A stretch of DNA of 64,000 bases from Ensifer adhaerens (lineage in GTDB: Bacteria; Pseudomonadota; Alphaproteobacteria; Rhizobiales; Rhizobiaceae), in NCBI RefSeq assembly GCF_001270265.1, contig NZ_LGAP01000032.1, positions 1 through 64,000 on the forward strand, in the 5' to 3' direction. The stretch's first letter is position 1, and each line of letters opens with the position of its first letter. Below are positions 8,397 to 16,792 of this stretch, piece after piece. The notes beneath the pieces were generated by a model, which was given only the letters and a program-made list of their open reading frames with translations, was not told the DNA's origin and did not search any database. A program made the translations under genes and the position numbers.

Positions 8397-9422
8397 CTAG
8401 CGGTTCTGTGCCTTGAGCCGTTTGTCGAGCAGCGGATAAACGCGCCGCACATTGCCTTCAAAGATCGCGTGCCTGTCTTCGGCGCTCAGGTTCAGGGCGT
8501 CGATGTAGCGCTTGGTGTCGTCGAAGCTGTGTCCGGTTTCCGGATCCAAGGCCTTCACCGCGCCGAGCAGCTCGGAGCCGAACAGGATGTTCTTCTTGTC
8601 AACCACCCGGAACAGCGTATCGATACCGGCCTGGTGATAGACGCAGGTGTCAAAGAACAAGTTATTCATCAGATGCTCTGCAAGCGGAGGTTTCTCGAGC
8701 ATGATCGATAGACCCCGGTAGCGCCCCCAGTGATATGGCGCCGCGCCGCCGCCGTGCGGGATGATCAGCCGCAGCGTCGGATGACGTTCGAACAGGTCGC
8801 CCTGGATCAGCTGCATAAAGACAGCCGTATCGGCGTTGATGTAGTGGGCACCGGTCGTATGCAGGCAACGTTCGCAGGAGCCTGACACATGGATCATTGC
8901 CGGGACATCCAACGCAGCCATGGCCCCCCACATCGGGTCCCACCATTCATCATAGATTGGCGGCGCACTCCATCGCCCGCCTGAGGGGTCAGGATTGAGG
9001 TTGCAACCGACGAAGCCTTGATCGACGCGACGTTCCAGCTCCGCTATCACCGGTTTAAGGTCGCCGTCGACAGTTTGCGGCAGTTGGCACACGCCCGCGA
9101 AATTCTTCGGGAACATGTCAACGATGCGTTTGACGCAATCGTTGGATATTGTTGCCCATTCGGCGGCGATATCCAGGTTGCCAATATGATGCCCCATCCC
9201 GGAAGCGCGCGGACTAATGATTGTCAGGTCAGACCCGCGTTCCTTTTGGAGCCGCAGCTGATTGCCCTCGACAATCACTGACAATTCCTCGTCGGAGATG
9301 CCGGGGTAGACGGGTCTTTCGTGCACCTTTCCTTCCGCAAAGGCGACCTGTGCCTTGCGGAAGTCATGATGTTTCTGCGGCTCTGTCGTGAAATGGCCGT
9401 GACAGTCGATAATCAGAGTCAT
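8397..9422 (-). CDS. 4-oxalomesaconate hydratase-type amidohydrolase (LigJ-like)
   Basis: A 341-residue amidohydrolase-2 family protein. It opens with IIDCHGHFTT, giving metal ligands H8 and H10, and carries ERGSDLTIISPRASGMGHHI, NLNPDPSGG, HVSGSC, HTTGAHYINADT, IPHGGGAAPYHWGR and DPETGHSFDDTKRYI. As I remember Sphingobium LigJ, these segments are shared throughout, so this is closer to LigJ than to ACMSD-type decarboxylases. LigJ hydrates 4-oxalomesaconate to 4-carboxy-4-hydroxy-2-oxoadipate in the protocatechuate 4,5-cleavage and gallate pathways. The start overlaps the P450 stop (TGATG). A LigK-like aldolase for the next step is encoded at 24559. Confidence 0.82.
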   Translation of the reverse strand: MTLIIDCHGHFTTEPQKHHDFRKAQVAFAEGKVHERPVYPGISDEELSVIVEGNQLRLQKERGSDLTIISPRASGMGHHIGNLDIAAEWATISNDCVKRIVDMFPKNFAGVCQLPQTVDGDLKPVIAELERRVDQGFVGCNLNPDPSGGRWSAPPIYDEWWDPMWGAMAALDVPAMIHVSGSCERCLHTTGAHYINADTAVFMQLIQGDLFERHPTLRLIIPHGGGAAPYHWGRYRGLSIMLEKPPLAEHLMNNLFFDTCVYHQAGIDTLFRVVDKKNILFGSELLGAVKALDPETGHSFDDTKRYIDALNLSAEDRHAIFEGNVRRVYPLLDKRLKAQNR

Positions 9423-10612
9423 CACGCGTCCCATCTTGCTGGAAGAACGTTCACGCCGCGGAATCGCCAGCCTTTGGCCTTCAGCTCCTTGTCTGGATCG
9501 AGGCGCAGGTTCGGGAGCTGCCTGAAGGCCTCCTGAAGTGCGATCTCACCCATCGCCCGAGAGAGGAAATGCCCAGAGCAGAAATGCGGCCGGAAGCCGA
9601 AAGAGACGTGCTGTTTCTTCTTGCGGAACATGTCGAACTGATCCGCGTGTTCGAAACGTGCCTCGTCGCGGTTTGCCGAGCCCATGACGATAGCCACCGA
9701 GGACCCTGCGGGAATCGTTGTACCGGCAATCTCGAAATCGGTGGCGGCGACGCGCGGCGTCACCCCGATCGGGGCGATCCAGCGCAACCCCTCATCGAAA
9801 GCCCTGAGGGCATGTGCCGTCGGGTCCTCCGCCATCACCTTCGCCTGATCGGCGTTCGAAAGCAGGCCGGCGCAGGCATTTGCCGCCGCATGTCCGGGTT
9901 CTTGCAGCCCTCCCAGAATGATGACGCGCATCGTTGGCGAGATCTCTTGCAGGCTGCGAACCTTGCCTTCCGGCATGCCGCCATACATGACGTGGCTCAT
10001 CAGCGTGTGGTTGGGCTTCGACAACGCCGCGTCGTAGAGTGCGCCTAGCTGGTTGCTGATGTCCTGGAGCGCCGCATCGAGCCGATCCCAGACGGCCTGG
10101 TCGTTGGATACATTCTGCAGGCCGAGCGCCATGGCGTGGAACCACTCGACGAGATTGTCATTCGAGGTTTCCGTCAGCCCGATCACGTCGCCGATACAGC
10201 GCACGGAAATCGGTTCGAATAGCTCGGTCGTGAGGTTTGCCTCACCCTTGTCCCTGATCTGGTCGATGAAGCGCTGCACCACGGGCCGCGTCAGACGGTC
10301 GACGTAAGAACGAACGCGCTCCGCCGTCAGATCGATTTCAATGCCTTGACGCAGACACGCGTGCTCTTCGCCCGACATGGTCAAGACGTTCGGCATGCCC
10401 ATGACGCGCGCCTCGGGCCGGTCGGCGGCGCCGGACGGGCCGAAAATCTTGTCATTTGCACCGACCGTACGGCAATCGTCGTAGCGGGTGACGAAATATT
10501 CTTTGGTCCCCTCGAAAAAGGCGACCGGAGCTTCTTTGCGGAGCCGCGCATAGACGGGGTAGGGGTCTGTATACAGATTGCCGCTTGTCAGTGCTGACGC
10601 GTCGTTAGTCAT
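9422..10612 (-). CDS. cytochrome P450, CYP255/GcoA-like aromatic O-demethylase
   Basis: A 396-residue bacterial P450. The haem loop is FGFRPHFCSGHFL with axial thiolate C345; the K-helix motif is EGLR (274-277). The I helix reads GGLQEPGHAA (234-243), with E-P replacing the usual acid-threonine pair; this QEPGH signature, GSANRD, EPISVR-IGD-IGL and the terminal WRFRG are what I recall of GcoA, the guaiacol O-demethylase. O-demethylation yields formaldehyde, consistent with fghA in the same operon. ATG 10612 follows GGGAGGAAGAA. No reductase adjoins; candidate partners lie at 25854 and 27121. The P450 call is certain, the subfamily likely, the substrate unknown. Confidence 0.9.
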   Translation of the reverse strand: MTNDASALTSGNLYTDPYPVYARLRKEAPVAFFEGTKEYFVTRYDDCRTVGANDKIFGPSGAADRPEARVMGMPNVLTMSGEEHACLRQGIEIDLTAERVRSYVDRLTRPVVQRFIDQIRDKGEANLTTELFEPISVRCIGDVIGLTETSNDNLVEWFHAMALGLQNVSNDQAVWDRLDAALQDISNQLGALYDAALSKPNHTLMSHVMYGGMPEGKVRSLQEISPTMRVIILGGLQEPGHAAANACAGLLSNADQAKVMAEDPTAHALRAFDEGLRWIAPIGVTPRVAATDFEIAGTTIPAGSSVAIVMGSANRDEARFEHADQFDMFRKKKQHVSFGFRPHFCSGHFLSRAMGEIALQEAFRQLPNLRLDPDKELKAKGWRFRGVNVLPARWDA

Positions 10613-10747
10613 TTCTTCCTCCCATTGCTCATTCTGGCGGCAGTGCTGATTCAGCTCTGCTCCTCCCGCCTCGGTTGCTTCTCTGCTGGTGCCGAGCCGG
10701 AAGAGTCCGGGCCGACAAAACTGATTTCGCATACCATTGCGTTTTCA

Positions 10748-10783
10748 GATACCGTAAGTATCCTGAAATGAATCAGCTGTCAA
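10748..10783 (-). promoter_or_regulatory. promoter with GATAC-N5-GTATC operator before the P450 operon (site A)
   Basis: The palindrome GATACCGTAAGTATC spans 10748-10762, with outer TTTCAG/CTGAAA arms extending the symmetry. On the minus strand TTGACA (10783-10778) and TACTTA (10760-10755) are 17 bases apart, a good sigma-70 promoter pointing at the P450 gene. The operator therefore covers the -10 element. It is one of seven such sites in the window. Confidence 0.75.
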
Positions 10784-10894
10784 TGAGCGGCGGGATTTCC
10801 TGCGAGATTCAGGGCGGCCTTTCCACTCGGAGCGGCAAATCTTCGGTTCATTCGTGTGCCAGCCGGCCAAAGGCGAGATGGCCTTGCCTTTTCG

Positions 10895-10910
10895 GATACG
10901 CTTTGGTATT
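10895..10910 (+). promoter_or_regulatory. GATAC-N6-GTATT site before the zinc dehydrogenase gene (site G)
   Basis: GATACGCTTTGGTATT lies 39-54 bases upstream of the dehydrogenase ATG. It matches the operator half-sites seen elsewhere with one mismatch and a 6-base spacer. A clear -35 hexamer is not visible at the spacing found for the other sites, so this is the weakest member of the set. Confidence 0.5.
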
Positions 10911-10948
10911 GGAAAACTATTGGGATCTAATGTTAATGGGAGGAAAAC

Positions 10949-12058
10949 ATGACGCAGACGATGCGTGCCGCGCGCTTGCACGCGGTTGGCGAGCCGATGA
11001 AAATTGAACAAGTCGCAAGACCGCTGGTCTCCGGCAGCGATGTCGTGGTCCAAGTCAAAGCCTGCGGAATGGTGCCCAATCTCGGCAACGTGCTTGCGAA
11101 CTGGGAGACGTGGTATCCCCAGATGCCACTGCCGCCGCGGCCTGCGATCCACGGCCTCGACCCTTCAGGGATCGTTCACCAGGTCGGCGAACAGGTCGTG
11201 GGCCTCAAGCCTGGGGACCGGGTCTACGTCAATCCCGGCCGTTTCTGTGGAGCCTGCCACGCCTGCTCGTCGGGCCATCCTCAGGCCTGCCAGCATTGGA
11301 CGCTCGGCGGCTACTTCGGCTACAATCCGAAGAGCCTGGAGATGTTCAAACGTTATCCCTACGGCGGATTCTGCGAATACATGCTGGCGCCGCAAGCGCA
11401 GGTCGTCAAAATTCCCGACAACATGTCTTTTGTGCAGGGATCGCGCATGGGCTATCTCGGCACGTCTTACGCCGCCTTGAAGAAATGCGGCCCATTGATG
11501 GGACGCTCGCTGATCATCAATGGCGCGACCGGAACCCTCGGGGTCGGAGTTACGCTCTTTGCGCTCGCCATGGGAGTCGGCAAGGTTTACGCAGTTGCGC
11601 GGGGCGACGAGTTGCTCGCCCGCCTGAAGGCGCTTGCCCCAAACAGAATCGAAACCTTCTCGAACCGGACCGGCTCCACCGCTGAATTCGTTAAAACCAA
11701 AACCGGCGGTATCGGTGCGGATCTGATGCTCGACACGCTTGGCGCCAAGGCTCCCCTGGAGTCCATGATCGACGCGATGAAGGGCGTTCGGCGCGGTGGC
11801 CGCATCATCAATATCGGTGGCACGGCGGGCGATCTGCCTGTCGATGTCAAATGGTGGATGGACGAACAAATGGAACTGATCGGCTCGGTCTGGTTCACCG
11901 CGGCCGAAGGCATGGAAATCGCCGCCATGGTCGAAGGCAATGTCGTAGACCTCTCGATTATGGAGCCGATGGTCTGGCCGCTGGAAGACATCAATGAAGC
12001 GATTTCCGGCGTGACCAAGGGCGACGGCGGCTTCACCTACTACGCCGTTACGCTCTAG
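10949..12058 (+). CDS. zinc-type medium-chain alcohol dehydrogenase with altered catalytic zinc site
   Basis: A 369-residue MDR-family dehydrogenase. The structural zinc cysteines are intact (C100, C103, C106, C114). The catalytic region departs from the norm: C39 is present but the usual CxxHxD is CGMVPNLGN, and the second-shell GHE motif reads IHGLD (H68 kept, E lost). The nucleotide-binding loop is GATGTLGVGV. ATG 10949 follows GGGAGG. It is transcribed divergently from the P450 operon. It may oxidise an alcohol or reduce an enone in the aromatic route; the altered ligands could mean no catalytic zinc. Its N-terminus is echoed by a remnant at 15065-15223. Confidence 0.85.
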   Translation: MTQTMRAARLHAVGEPMKIEQVARPLVSGSDVVVQVKACGMVPNLGNVLANWETWYPQMPLPPRPAIHGLDPSGIVHQVGEQVVGLKPGDRVYVNPGRFCGACHACSSGHPQACQHWTLGGYFGYNPKSLEMFKRYPYGGFCEYMLAPQAQVVKIPDNMSFVQGSRMGYLGTSYAALKKCGPLMGRSLIINGATGTLGVGVTLFALAMGVGKVYAVARGDELLARLKALAPNRIETFSNRTGSTAEFVKTKTGGIGADLMLDTLGAKAPLESMIDAMKGVRRGGRIINIGGTAGDLPVDVKWWMDEQMELIGSVWFTAAEGMEIAAMVEGNVVDLSIMEPMVWPLEDINEAISGVTKGDGGFTYYAVTL

Positions 12059-12102
12059 CCGACAGGCGAAGCGGGCATCAGAACGACTGTGACTAAACGC
12101 GA

Positions 12103-12130
12103 GCCTGGCCCCCCATTCAGGGGGGCAGGC
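12103..12130 (+). terminator. GC-rich hairpin after the dehydrogenase gene
   Basis: GCCTGGCCCCCC and GGGGGGCAGGC pair with one bulge around an ATTCA loop, 45 bases after the stop. There is no strong T-run, so it may be a weak or bidirectional terminator between two convergent operons. Confidence 0.5.
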
Positions 12131-12222
12131 CCGTCCAGCTTTGCTCCTCAGCGAAGGACATTGCCCCGGTCGATGACTCGAGAGCCGACGCCCGCCAACA
12201 CGCGGCCGCATTACAGAATGTC

Positions 12223-12675
12223 TTAAAGGATGAAGCGGTCTCTTTCGTCCGGATTTGGAACGAAGCAGGTCGTCGTTCTCCCGGCGAACCTGTAGCGGTT
12301 GCGCGCTACGAATTCATAAATCCCGTCCGCCCACTTTCTCGGCATGAGACGAAGGACGTGGCACATCGTCCAGGGAAATCCGAGGCCGGCCACAAACCGA
12401 ATAGTGCCTTCCGCGCGATGGTAAGCCCGGCCGTCCTGAAGAAACAGGTTGGTTTTGAAGTCGCGATCGTCAAATCCATAGTGCCGATACAGCGCCGAAC
12501 CGACCTTTGATTGCGCAGTCATGAAACGATACTTGCCACTCTTATCGTGCTTCAGCGCAAACTTGACCCAGCCAGAACAAAAGACGCATTGGCCGTCGAA
12601 GACGAAGATGGGCCCTTCATCCGAAAAGGACGGTATCGCCTTCTCCCTCAAGCTGTATCGCTCCTTACCCAACAT
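12223..12675 (-). CDS. DCC-family thiol-disulfide oxidoreductase-like protein (DUF393)
   Basis: A roughly 150-residue protein whose N-terminal half has IFVFDGQCVFCSGWVKF, the D-x-x-C-x-x-C signature that names the DCC family (DUF393), followed by a downstream aromatic-rich tail. Members are predicted redox proteins with a thioredoxin-like fold; substrates are unknown. The start is uncertain: ATG 12675 or a GTG at 12690. It is the last gene of the leftward flhA-gfa-DUF3861 cluster and is convergent with the alcohol dehydrogenase gene. Confidence 0.75.
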   Translation of the reverse strand: MLGKERYSLREKAIPSFSDEGPIFVFDGQCVFCSGWVKFALKHDKSGKYRFMTAQSKVGSALYRHYGFDDRDFKTNLFLQDGRAYHRAEGTIRFVAGLGFPWTMCHVLRLMPRKWADGIYEFVARNRYRFAGRTTTCFVPNPDERDRFIL

Positions 12676-12757
12676 GGACTGATTTTCCACCGTGACCGCT
12701 CAGCCGGCCGTATCCGACGCACGCCATCGAAGCGCACTCGAGATCATTGATAGACGC

Positions 12758-13072
12758 CTAATCGGTCCGCTCGGTCGTTGGCGTGTTTTTCAGTGCAGCT
12801 ATGAAAGCATGCAGCCCAGCTCGGAGCGGATTAAACAGTGGATTGTGTTTTTCCTTTAGCAGGACCTCGCCGAGTAGCTTGGTGCCGACCGCCACGGCCG
12901 TCGCCGCCTCCGGCGCAAGGCCTGAATTGCCGCGCATGCGTTCCACTATGGCGATGATGTCATCATGATTGTTATGTTCGAAGGTGACAGAGGTGGGCTT
13001 GTCGGGAGCGTGACCATCGCGTCCACGAACCAGCCTGACTGATACTTCATAGGTGTAGCCCGAAGAAGCCAT
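12758..13072 (-). CDS. DUF3861-family protein
   Basis: A 104-residue protein with the pattern of DUF3861: YEVSVRLVRG at the start, a central IIAIVERMR helix and GEVLLKEKHNPLFNPLR near the C-terminus. There are no membrane segments or signal peptide. The family has no known function. It lies between gfa and the DCC protein in a leftward cluster, and may be part of that operon. Confidence 0.65.
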   Translation of the reverse strand: MASSGYTYEVSVRLVRGRDGHAPDKPTSVTFEHNNHDDIIAIVERMRGNSGLAPEAATAVAVGTKLLGEVLLKEKHNPLFNPLRAGLHAFIAALKNTPTTERTD

Positions 13073-13200
13073 TGATCTTACCCCATGGGTTGTTGCCGGT
13101 ACGAATGGAAAGGGTGCTTTTGGAGCATGTCATCGCCGATCGTGCTTACCGCAACCGGCCGGCGTGGCGCCGACCGGCCAGTGAGTTGATCCGGCCTTGC

Positions 13201-13776
13201 TCAGTTGTTTCGTGCGAGGTTTCTTTTGGCCGTCCAAGACGCGATATAGTCCATCAGGCCCGGTGACAGGCAGTCGTATGTGGGAAGTCCCAAATCATTG
13301 AGACGTTGACGGACCCCATCCATCATTTCCGGCCCGACGCCGGCTTCGATGATCGAGGAGACGAAGGCTGCAAAACCGGGCTCCTGCCATCCGCTCTCCT
13401 GGAAGCGTTCGGGGTGGATGAAATCAAGGCCCTGGAAGGGGTGATCCCGCTCCACTGGTCCGTACATGTGTACGCCACATTCCGTGCAGGCGTTCCGCTG
13501 GATCAGCGCCGACGGATCGACTACCGCCAGCTTGTCGCCGTTTTCGAGCACGCTGACCTTGTCGTGCGGTGCGACCGCGACCATGGAAAAGACCGCACCT
13601 TCCGGCTTCCAGCATTTGGTGCAGCCACAGGCGTGGTTATGGGCGATGGCGCCCTCGACCCTGATTTTGACGGGGCGTTCGGTGCAGGCGCAGATCAGTA
13701 CGCCGCCCGAAAACTCCCCGGTACTCCTGGATACGCCATTGTCGAGCAGGGGATGTATCGAGATCGAATTTGTCAT
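13201..13776 (-). CDS. gfa: S-(hydroxymethyl)glutathione synthase
   Basis: A 191-residue Gfa protein. It has the family's zinc-binding cysteines: C29-x-C31, C50-x-C52-x2-C55 (CGCTKCW) and C97-x2-C100. Gfa binds glutathione and is reported to promote condensation of formaldehyde and glutathione, the substrate of FlhA encoded immediately upstream. ATG 13776 is preceded by GAGGAA; a longer frame to 13827 is not needed. A second copy ends at 164, so the region carries two. Confidence 0.9.
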   Translation of the reverse strand: MTNSISIHPLLDNGVSRSTGEFSGGVLICACTERPVKIRVEGAIAHNHACGCTKCWKPEGAVFSMVAVAPHDKVSVLENGDKLAVVDPSALIQRNACTECGVHMYGPVERDHPFQGLDFIHPERFQESGWQEPGFAAFVSSIIEAGVGPEMMDGVRQRLNDLGLPTYDCLSPGLMDYIASWTAKRNLARNN

Positions 13777-13854
13777 GGGTTCCTCACTATGCCGGCCTCT
13801 GAAACGGATCCGGGCGCCGGCTCGCACCGTGTCGCGTTTGCGGCTGTCTCTTTT

Positions 13855-14967
13855 TCAGTAGACGACGACCGAGCGGATCGACTTGCCCTCATGCATCAGA
13901 TCGAAGGCAGTATTGATCTCCTCCAGCGGCATGGTGTGGGTGATGAGATCGTCGATGTTGATCTTGCCTTCCATGTACCAATCGACGATTTTCGGAACGT
14001 CGGTCCGTCCACGCGCGCCTCCGAAGGCACTGCCTTTCCATACGCGGCCGGTCACCAGCTGGAATGGTCTTGTCGATATCTCCTTGCCGGCTTCCGCGAC
14101 ACCGATGACGATCGATTCACCCCAGCCGCGATGGCAGCATTCCAGCGCCTGGCGCATCACAGTCGTGTTGCCGGTGGCATCGAAGGAGAAATCGACGCCG
14201 CCGCCGGTCAGATCCTGGATCGCCTGCACAACCTTGTCGGAGCCGACATCCTGCGGATTGATAAAGTCGGTCATGCCGAATTTGCGGGCCATTTCGACCT
14301 TGGCCGGATTGAGGTCCACGCCGATGATCCGGTCGGCGCCGACCATGCGGGCGCCCTGGATGACATTGAGACCGATGCCGCCAAGGCCGAAGACGGCAAC
14401 AGTCGCGCCCGGCCAGACCTTTGCGGTGTAGATCACCGCGCCTATGCCCGTGGTTACCCCGCAGCCGATGTAGCAGATCTTGTCGAACGGCGCGTCTTCG
14501 CGGATCTTGGCGAGCGCGATCTCCGGTAGCACCGTGAAATTCGAGAAGGTCGAGCAGCCCATATAGTGGAAGATTTCTCCGGCATCGCAGGAGAAGCGGG
14601 TGCTCTTGTCCGGCATCAGCCCCAGCCCCTGCGTCCCTCGAATTGATGTGCAGAGGTTGGATCGCCGTGAAAGACAGGTTTTGCACTCCCGGCATTCCGG
14701 CGTGTAGAGCGGAATAACGTGGTCACCAACCCTGAGCGAGGTCACGCCCGGGCCGACCTCTCTCACAATGCCGGCGCCCTCATGGCCGAGGATTGCCGGG
14801 AACTTGCCTTCGGAATCGAGACCCGAAAGCGTGTAGGCATCGGTGTGGCAGACGCCCGTCGCCATGATCTCGATGAGGACCTCACCGGTCCTGGGGCCGC
14901 CGATGTCGATCGTTTCGATGGTCAGAGGTTTGTTGGCCGCCCAAGCGACCGCAGCGCGCGATTTCAT
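13855..14967 (-). CDS. flhA: S-(hydroxymethyl)glutathione dehydrogenase / class III alcohol dehydrogenase
   Basis: A 370-residue class III zinc alcohol dehydrogenase that oxidises S-hydroxymethylglutathione to S-formylglutathione with NAD+. Catalytic zinc ligands C40 (in TGVCHTDAY) and H62 (GHEGAG), structural cysteines C92, C95, C98 and C106, and a Rossmann motif GLGGIGLNV are all present, unlike the neighbouring dehydrogenase at 10949. ATG 14967 follows AAGGG; a longer frame upstream runs through a gene remnant. Together with gfa next door and fghA at 6545 it completes the GSH-dependent oxidation of formaldehyde to formate. Confidence 0.92.
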   Translation of the reverse strand: MKSRAAVAWAANKPLTIETIDIGGPRTGEVLIEIMATGVCHTDAYTLSGLDSEGKFPAILGHEGAGIVREVGPGVTSLRVGDHVIPLYTPECRECKTCLSRRSNLCTSIRGTQGLGLMPDKSTRFSCDAGEIFHYMGCSTFSNFTVLPEIALAKIREDAPFDKICYIGCGVTTGIGAVIYTAKVWPGATVAVFGLGGIGLNVIQGARMVGADRIIGVDLNPAKVEMARKFGMTDFINPQDVGSDKVVQAIQDLTGGGVDFSFDATGNTTVMRQALECCHRGWGESIVIGVAEAGKEISTRPFQLVTGRVWKGSAFGGARGRTDVPKIVDWYMEGKINIDDLITHTMPLEEINTAFDLMHEGKSIRSVVVY

Positions 14968-15064
14968 GTGGAATCCCTTGTCGCGACGCGGGCATGTCCC
15001 GCATTCGTTGCAGTTAAGAAAGACCGGCGGTGTCCAGCGGCCCGTACGCGTGTGTCGGAGATGA

Positions 15065-15223
15065 CTAGAGCGGTAGGTGCTGCCGCCCGATGATGCGCTT
15101 GGCTCCGGAAATTGCTGCCTGACGGCCAGGGTCCGGTTCGGATGCGCTGACGCCTTCGACCGTGTCGATTGCAAGCGGCTCTCCGCTGGCGATCAGTCGC
15201 GCCGCGCGCATCAATTCGGCCAT
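15065..15223 (-). pseudogene. N-terminal remnant of a zinc dehydrogenase paralogue (52 codons)
   Basis: A short frame with a strong ribosome site (GGGAGGAAAACC before ATG 15223) encodes [20 protein letters not shown], which aligns with MTQTMRAARLHAVGEPMKIE of the dehydrogenase encoded at 10949 (13 of the first 22 positions identical). The similarity then ends and the frame stops at 15065. It is the 5' stub of a duplicated dehydrogenase gene, now sitting before flhA. It may still be translated and could serve as a leader to flhA. Confidence 0.65.
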
Positions 15224-15269
15224 GGTTTTCCTCCCTTTCCTCTACCCGGCGAACGGGTTGGGTTTCCTA

Positions 15270-15307
15270 TTGACGTTCGTGCTGGTCTGTAGATACTATC
15301 AGGTATC
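15270..15307 (+). promoter_or_regulatory. promoter with GATAC-N6-GTATC operator before the second SBP gene (site B)
   Basis: GATACTATCAGGTATC spans 15292-15307. TTGACG (15270-15275) and TACTAT (15294-15299) are 18 bases apart and point towards the SBP-DoxX pair. On the other strand TTGCAA and TATCTA are 17 apart, so it may also serve the leftward flhA cluster. Confidence 0.72.
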
Positions 15308-15416
15308 TGAAATTGCAAGGCGCATCTTTGAATTGGCGAGATGCTGACTTGCGGAGGAAGAAATGCCGGCGCGACCCTGGGAGGACGCGTGCGCGTTTTG
15401 AAATTGGGAGGTGGGA

Positions 15417-16358
15417 ATGTTCAATGTAGCCGGCGGCCACCAGGCGCAAAAGCATGAGTTGAAGGATATCGTTCTGGCAGGCGGTGCGCTCGGCCTCAAT
15501 TGGCTACCGGTCCATCTTGCCCTTTGCGCAGGAATATTCGAGGCAAGCGGATTGCGCGTATCTCTCAAGAGGACAGGTAGCGCCGAGAAAGCGACAGCCG
15601 CAGTCAAAGCGGGGGAGGCCGATCTTGCGATCACGCCACCGGAGGGCGCCATTGCCGATAACGTTGCCGGGGGCGCGATGCGCATCCTGGCTGGAAACGT
15701 CAACCGCCTGCCGCTATCGCTGATTGCCAATCCCCGCTTTACTCGGATCGAGGAGTTGAAAGGGAAGGTGCTCGGCACATCCTCCATGACCGAGGGAACG
15801 GCGATCTACACGCGCGAAATGCTCTCGCGATGCGGCCTCGACTATCCAGTGGATTACCAACTCTGCGTGGTCGATACGCATCCGGCGCGGTGGAAAGCGC
15901 TCCAGGAAGGAAAGATTGACGCGGCAGTGCTGCCGCTCAACTTTGTCGGTGTGGATGCGGGATATATCAATCTCGGGGAGTTCAGCGATTATATTCCAGA
16001 CATTGTGTACACCGCGATTGTCGGCCATCGAAGATGGGCGACCACACACCGTGAGCAGATCACGACGCTGCTGGCCGGACTGCGCGAAGCGACGGAATTT
16101 CTCTACGATTCCTCAAGTAACGCGCTGGCGCGATCGATCGTGATGGAAGTCGCCCAGACCGACGAACACTGCGGCCAACGCGCGCTCGACTACATGCGAG
16201 AGAAGGGCGTCTTTGCCCGGTCCCTGGAAGTCCCACCGGCAGCGCGCGAGACGACGCTGGATCTGATGATCGAGGCGAGCCGTCTCGATCCCGGCAAACG
16301 CGGTCTAGCATCGACAACATTCGATGAGTGCTTCATCGAAACCAAGATCGCAGCATAG
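15417..16358 (+). CDS. NMT1/THI5-like periplasmic-binding-fold protein without signal peptide, second copy
   Basis: A 313-residue paralogue of the protein encoded at 7459-8367. Shared motifs include GGALGLNWLPV, GEADLAITPPEGA, NVNRLPLSL, GTSSMTEGTAIYT and ETTLDLMIE. It has a charged, not hydrophobic, N-terminus (MFNVAGGHQAQKHELKDIVL), so it should stay in the cytoplasm, and no permease or ATPase of the matching family is nearby. ATG 15417 follows GGGAGG. It heads a two-gene operon with a DoxX-like protein. Transport, sensing or decarboxylase-type catalysis are all conceivable. Confidence 0.75.
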   Translation: MFNVAGGHQAQKHELKDIVLAGGALGLNWLPVHLALCAGIFEASGLRVSLKRTGSAEKATAAVKAGEADLAITPPEGAIADNVAGGAMRILAGNVNRLPLSLIANPRFTRIEELKGKVLGTSSMTEGTAIYTREMLSRCGLDYPVDYQLCVVDTHPARWKALQEGKIDAAVLPLNFVGVDAGYINLGEFSDYIPDIVYTAIVGHRRWATTHREQITTLLAGLREATEFLYDSSSNALARSIVMEVAQTDEHCGQRALDYMREKGVFARSLEVPPAARETTLDLMIEASRLDPGKRGLASTTFDECFIETKIAA

Positions 16359-16371
16359 GCGGAGAAAAACT

Positions 16372-16728
16372 ATGGAATTCACACTCGAGCCTATGGCTAT
16401 CCTGCGGGTGCTGTGCGGCATCTGGTTTATCCCGCATTGCATCGGGAAAATCAGGCACGTCGGTCCGGCTTCCGCGACATTTGCCAAAGCCGGATTTCAT
16501 CCCGCTCGGCTGTTCGTCATCGCGACGATCGTCGTGGAACTGATTGCCGGAACGGGCATGGTATTCAATATCCTTCCCCGGCTTGCGGCCGGCATGGCGG
16601 TCGCAGTCCTGCTGGGAGCCAGCTACGCCGTGGTCAAAATCAACGGATTGAACTGGCGATGGCAGAAGCAGGGGCCGGAATTCATGGTGTTCTGGTCATT
16701 GGCCTGTATTCTCTCCGTGCTTGATTGA
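16372..16728 (+). CDS. DoxX-like membrane protein
   Basis: A 118-residue protein with four predicted membrane helices, starting MEFTLEPMAILRVLCGIWFI and including ARLFVIATIVVELIAGTGMV and MAVAVLLGASYAVVKI. The size and topology fit the DoxX/DoxD superfamily, whose members associate with quinone or thiol redox chemistry; the role here is unknown. ATG 16372 follows GGCGGAGA, 13 bases after the SBP-like gene. Its stop overlaps the -35 element of the tetR promoter. Confidence 0.7.
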   Translation: MEFTLEPMAILRVLCGIWFIPHCIGKIRHVGPASATFAKAGFHPARLFVIATIVVELIAGTGMVFNILPRLAAGMAVAVLLGASYAVVKINGLNWRWQKQGPEFMVFWSLACILSVLD

Positions 16729-16760
16729 CGCCATATCGTTTTCGGGATACGCGTGGTATC
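16725..16760 (+). promoter_or_regulatory. promoter with GATAC-N5-GTATC operator before tetR (site F)
   Basis: GATACGCGTGGTATC spans 16746-16760. TTGACG (16725-16730) and TACGCG (16748-16753) are 17 bases apart. The regulator gene begins 32 bases later, as expected of an autoregulated TetR gene. Confidence 0.7.
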
Positions 16761-16792
16761 TGAGTGCTGGAGCAATCAAGGAGTGTAAGTTG

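Noticed and set aside
13306-14529. 407-codon plus-strand frame opposite gfa and flhA
   Set aside because: Antisense to two enzyme genes with intact metal-binding motifs.
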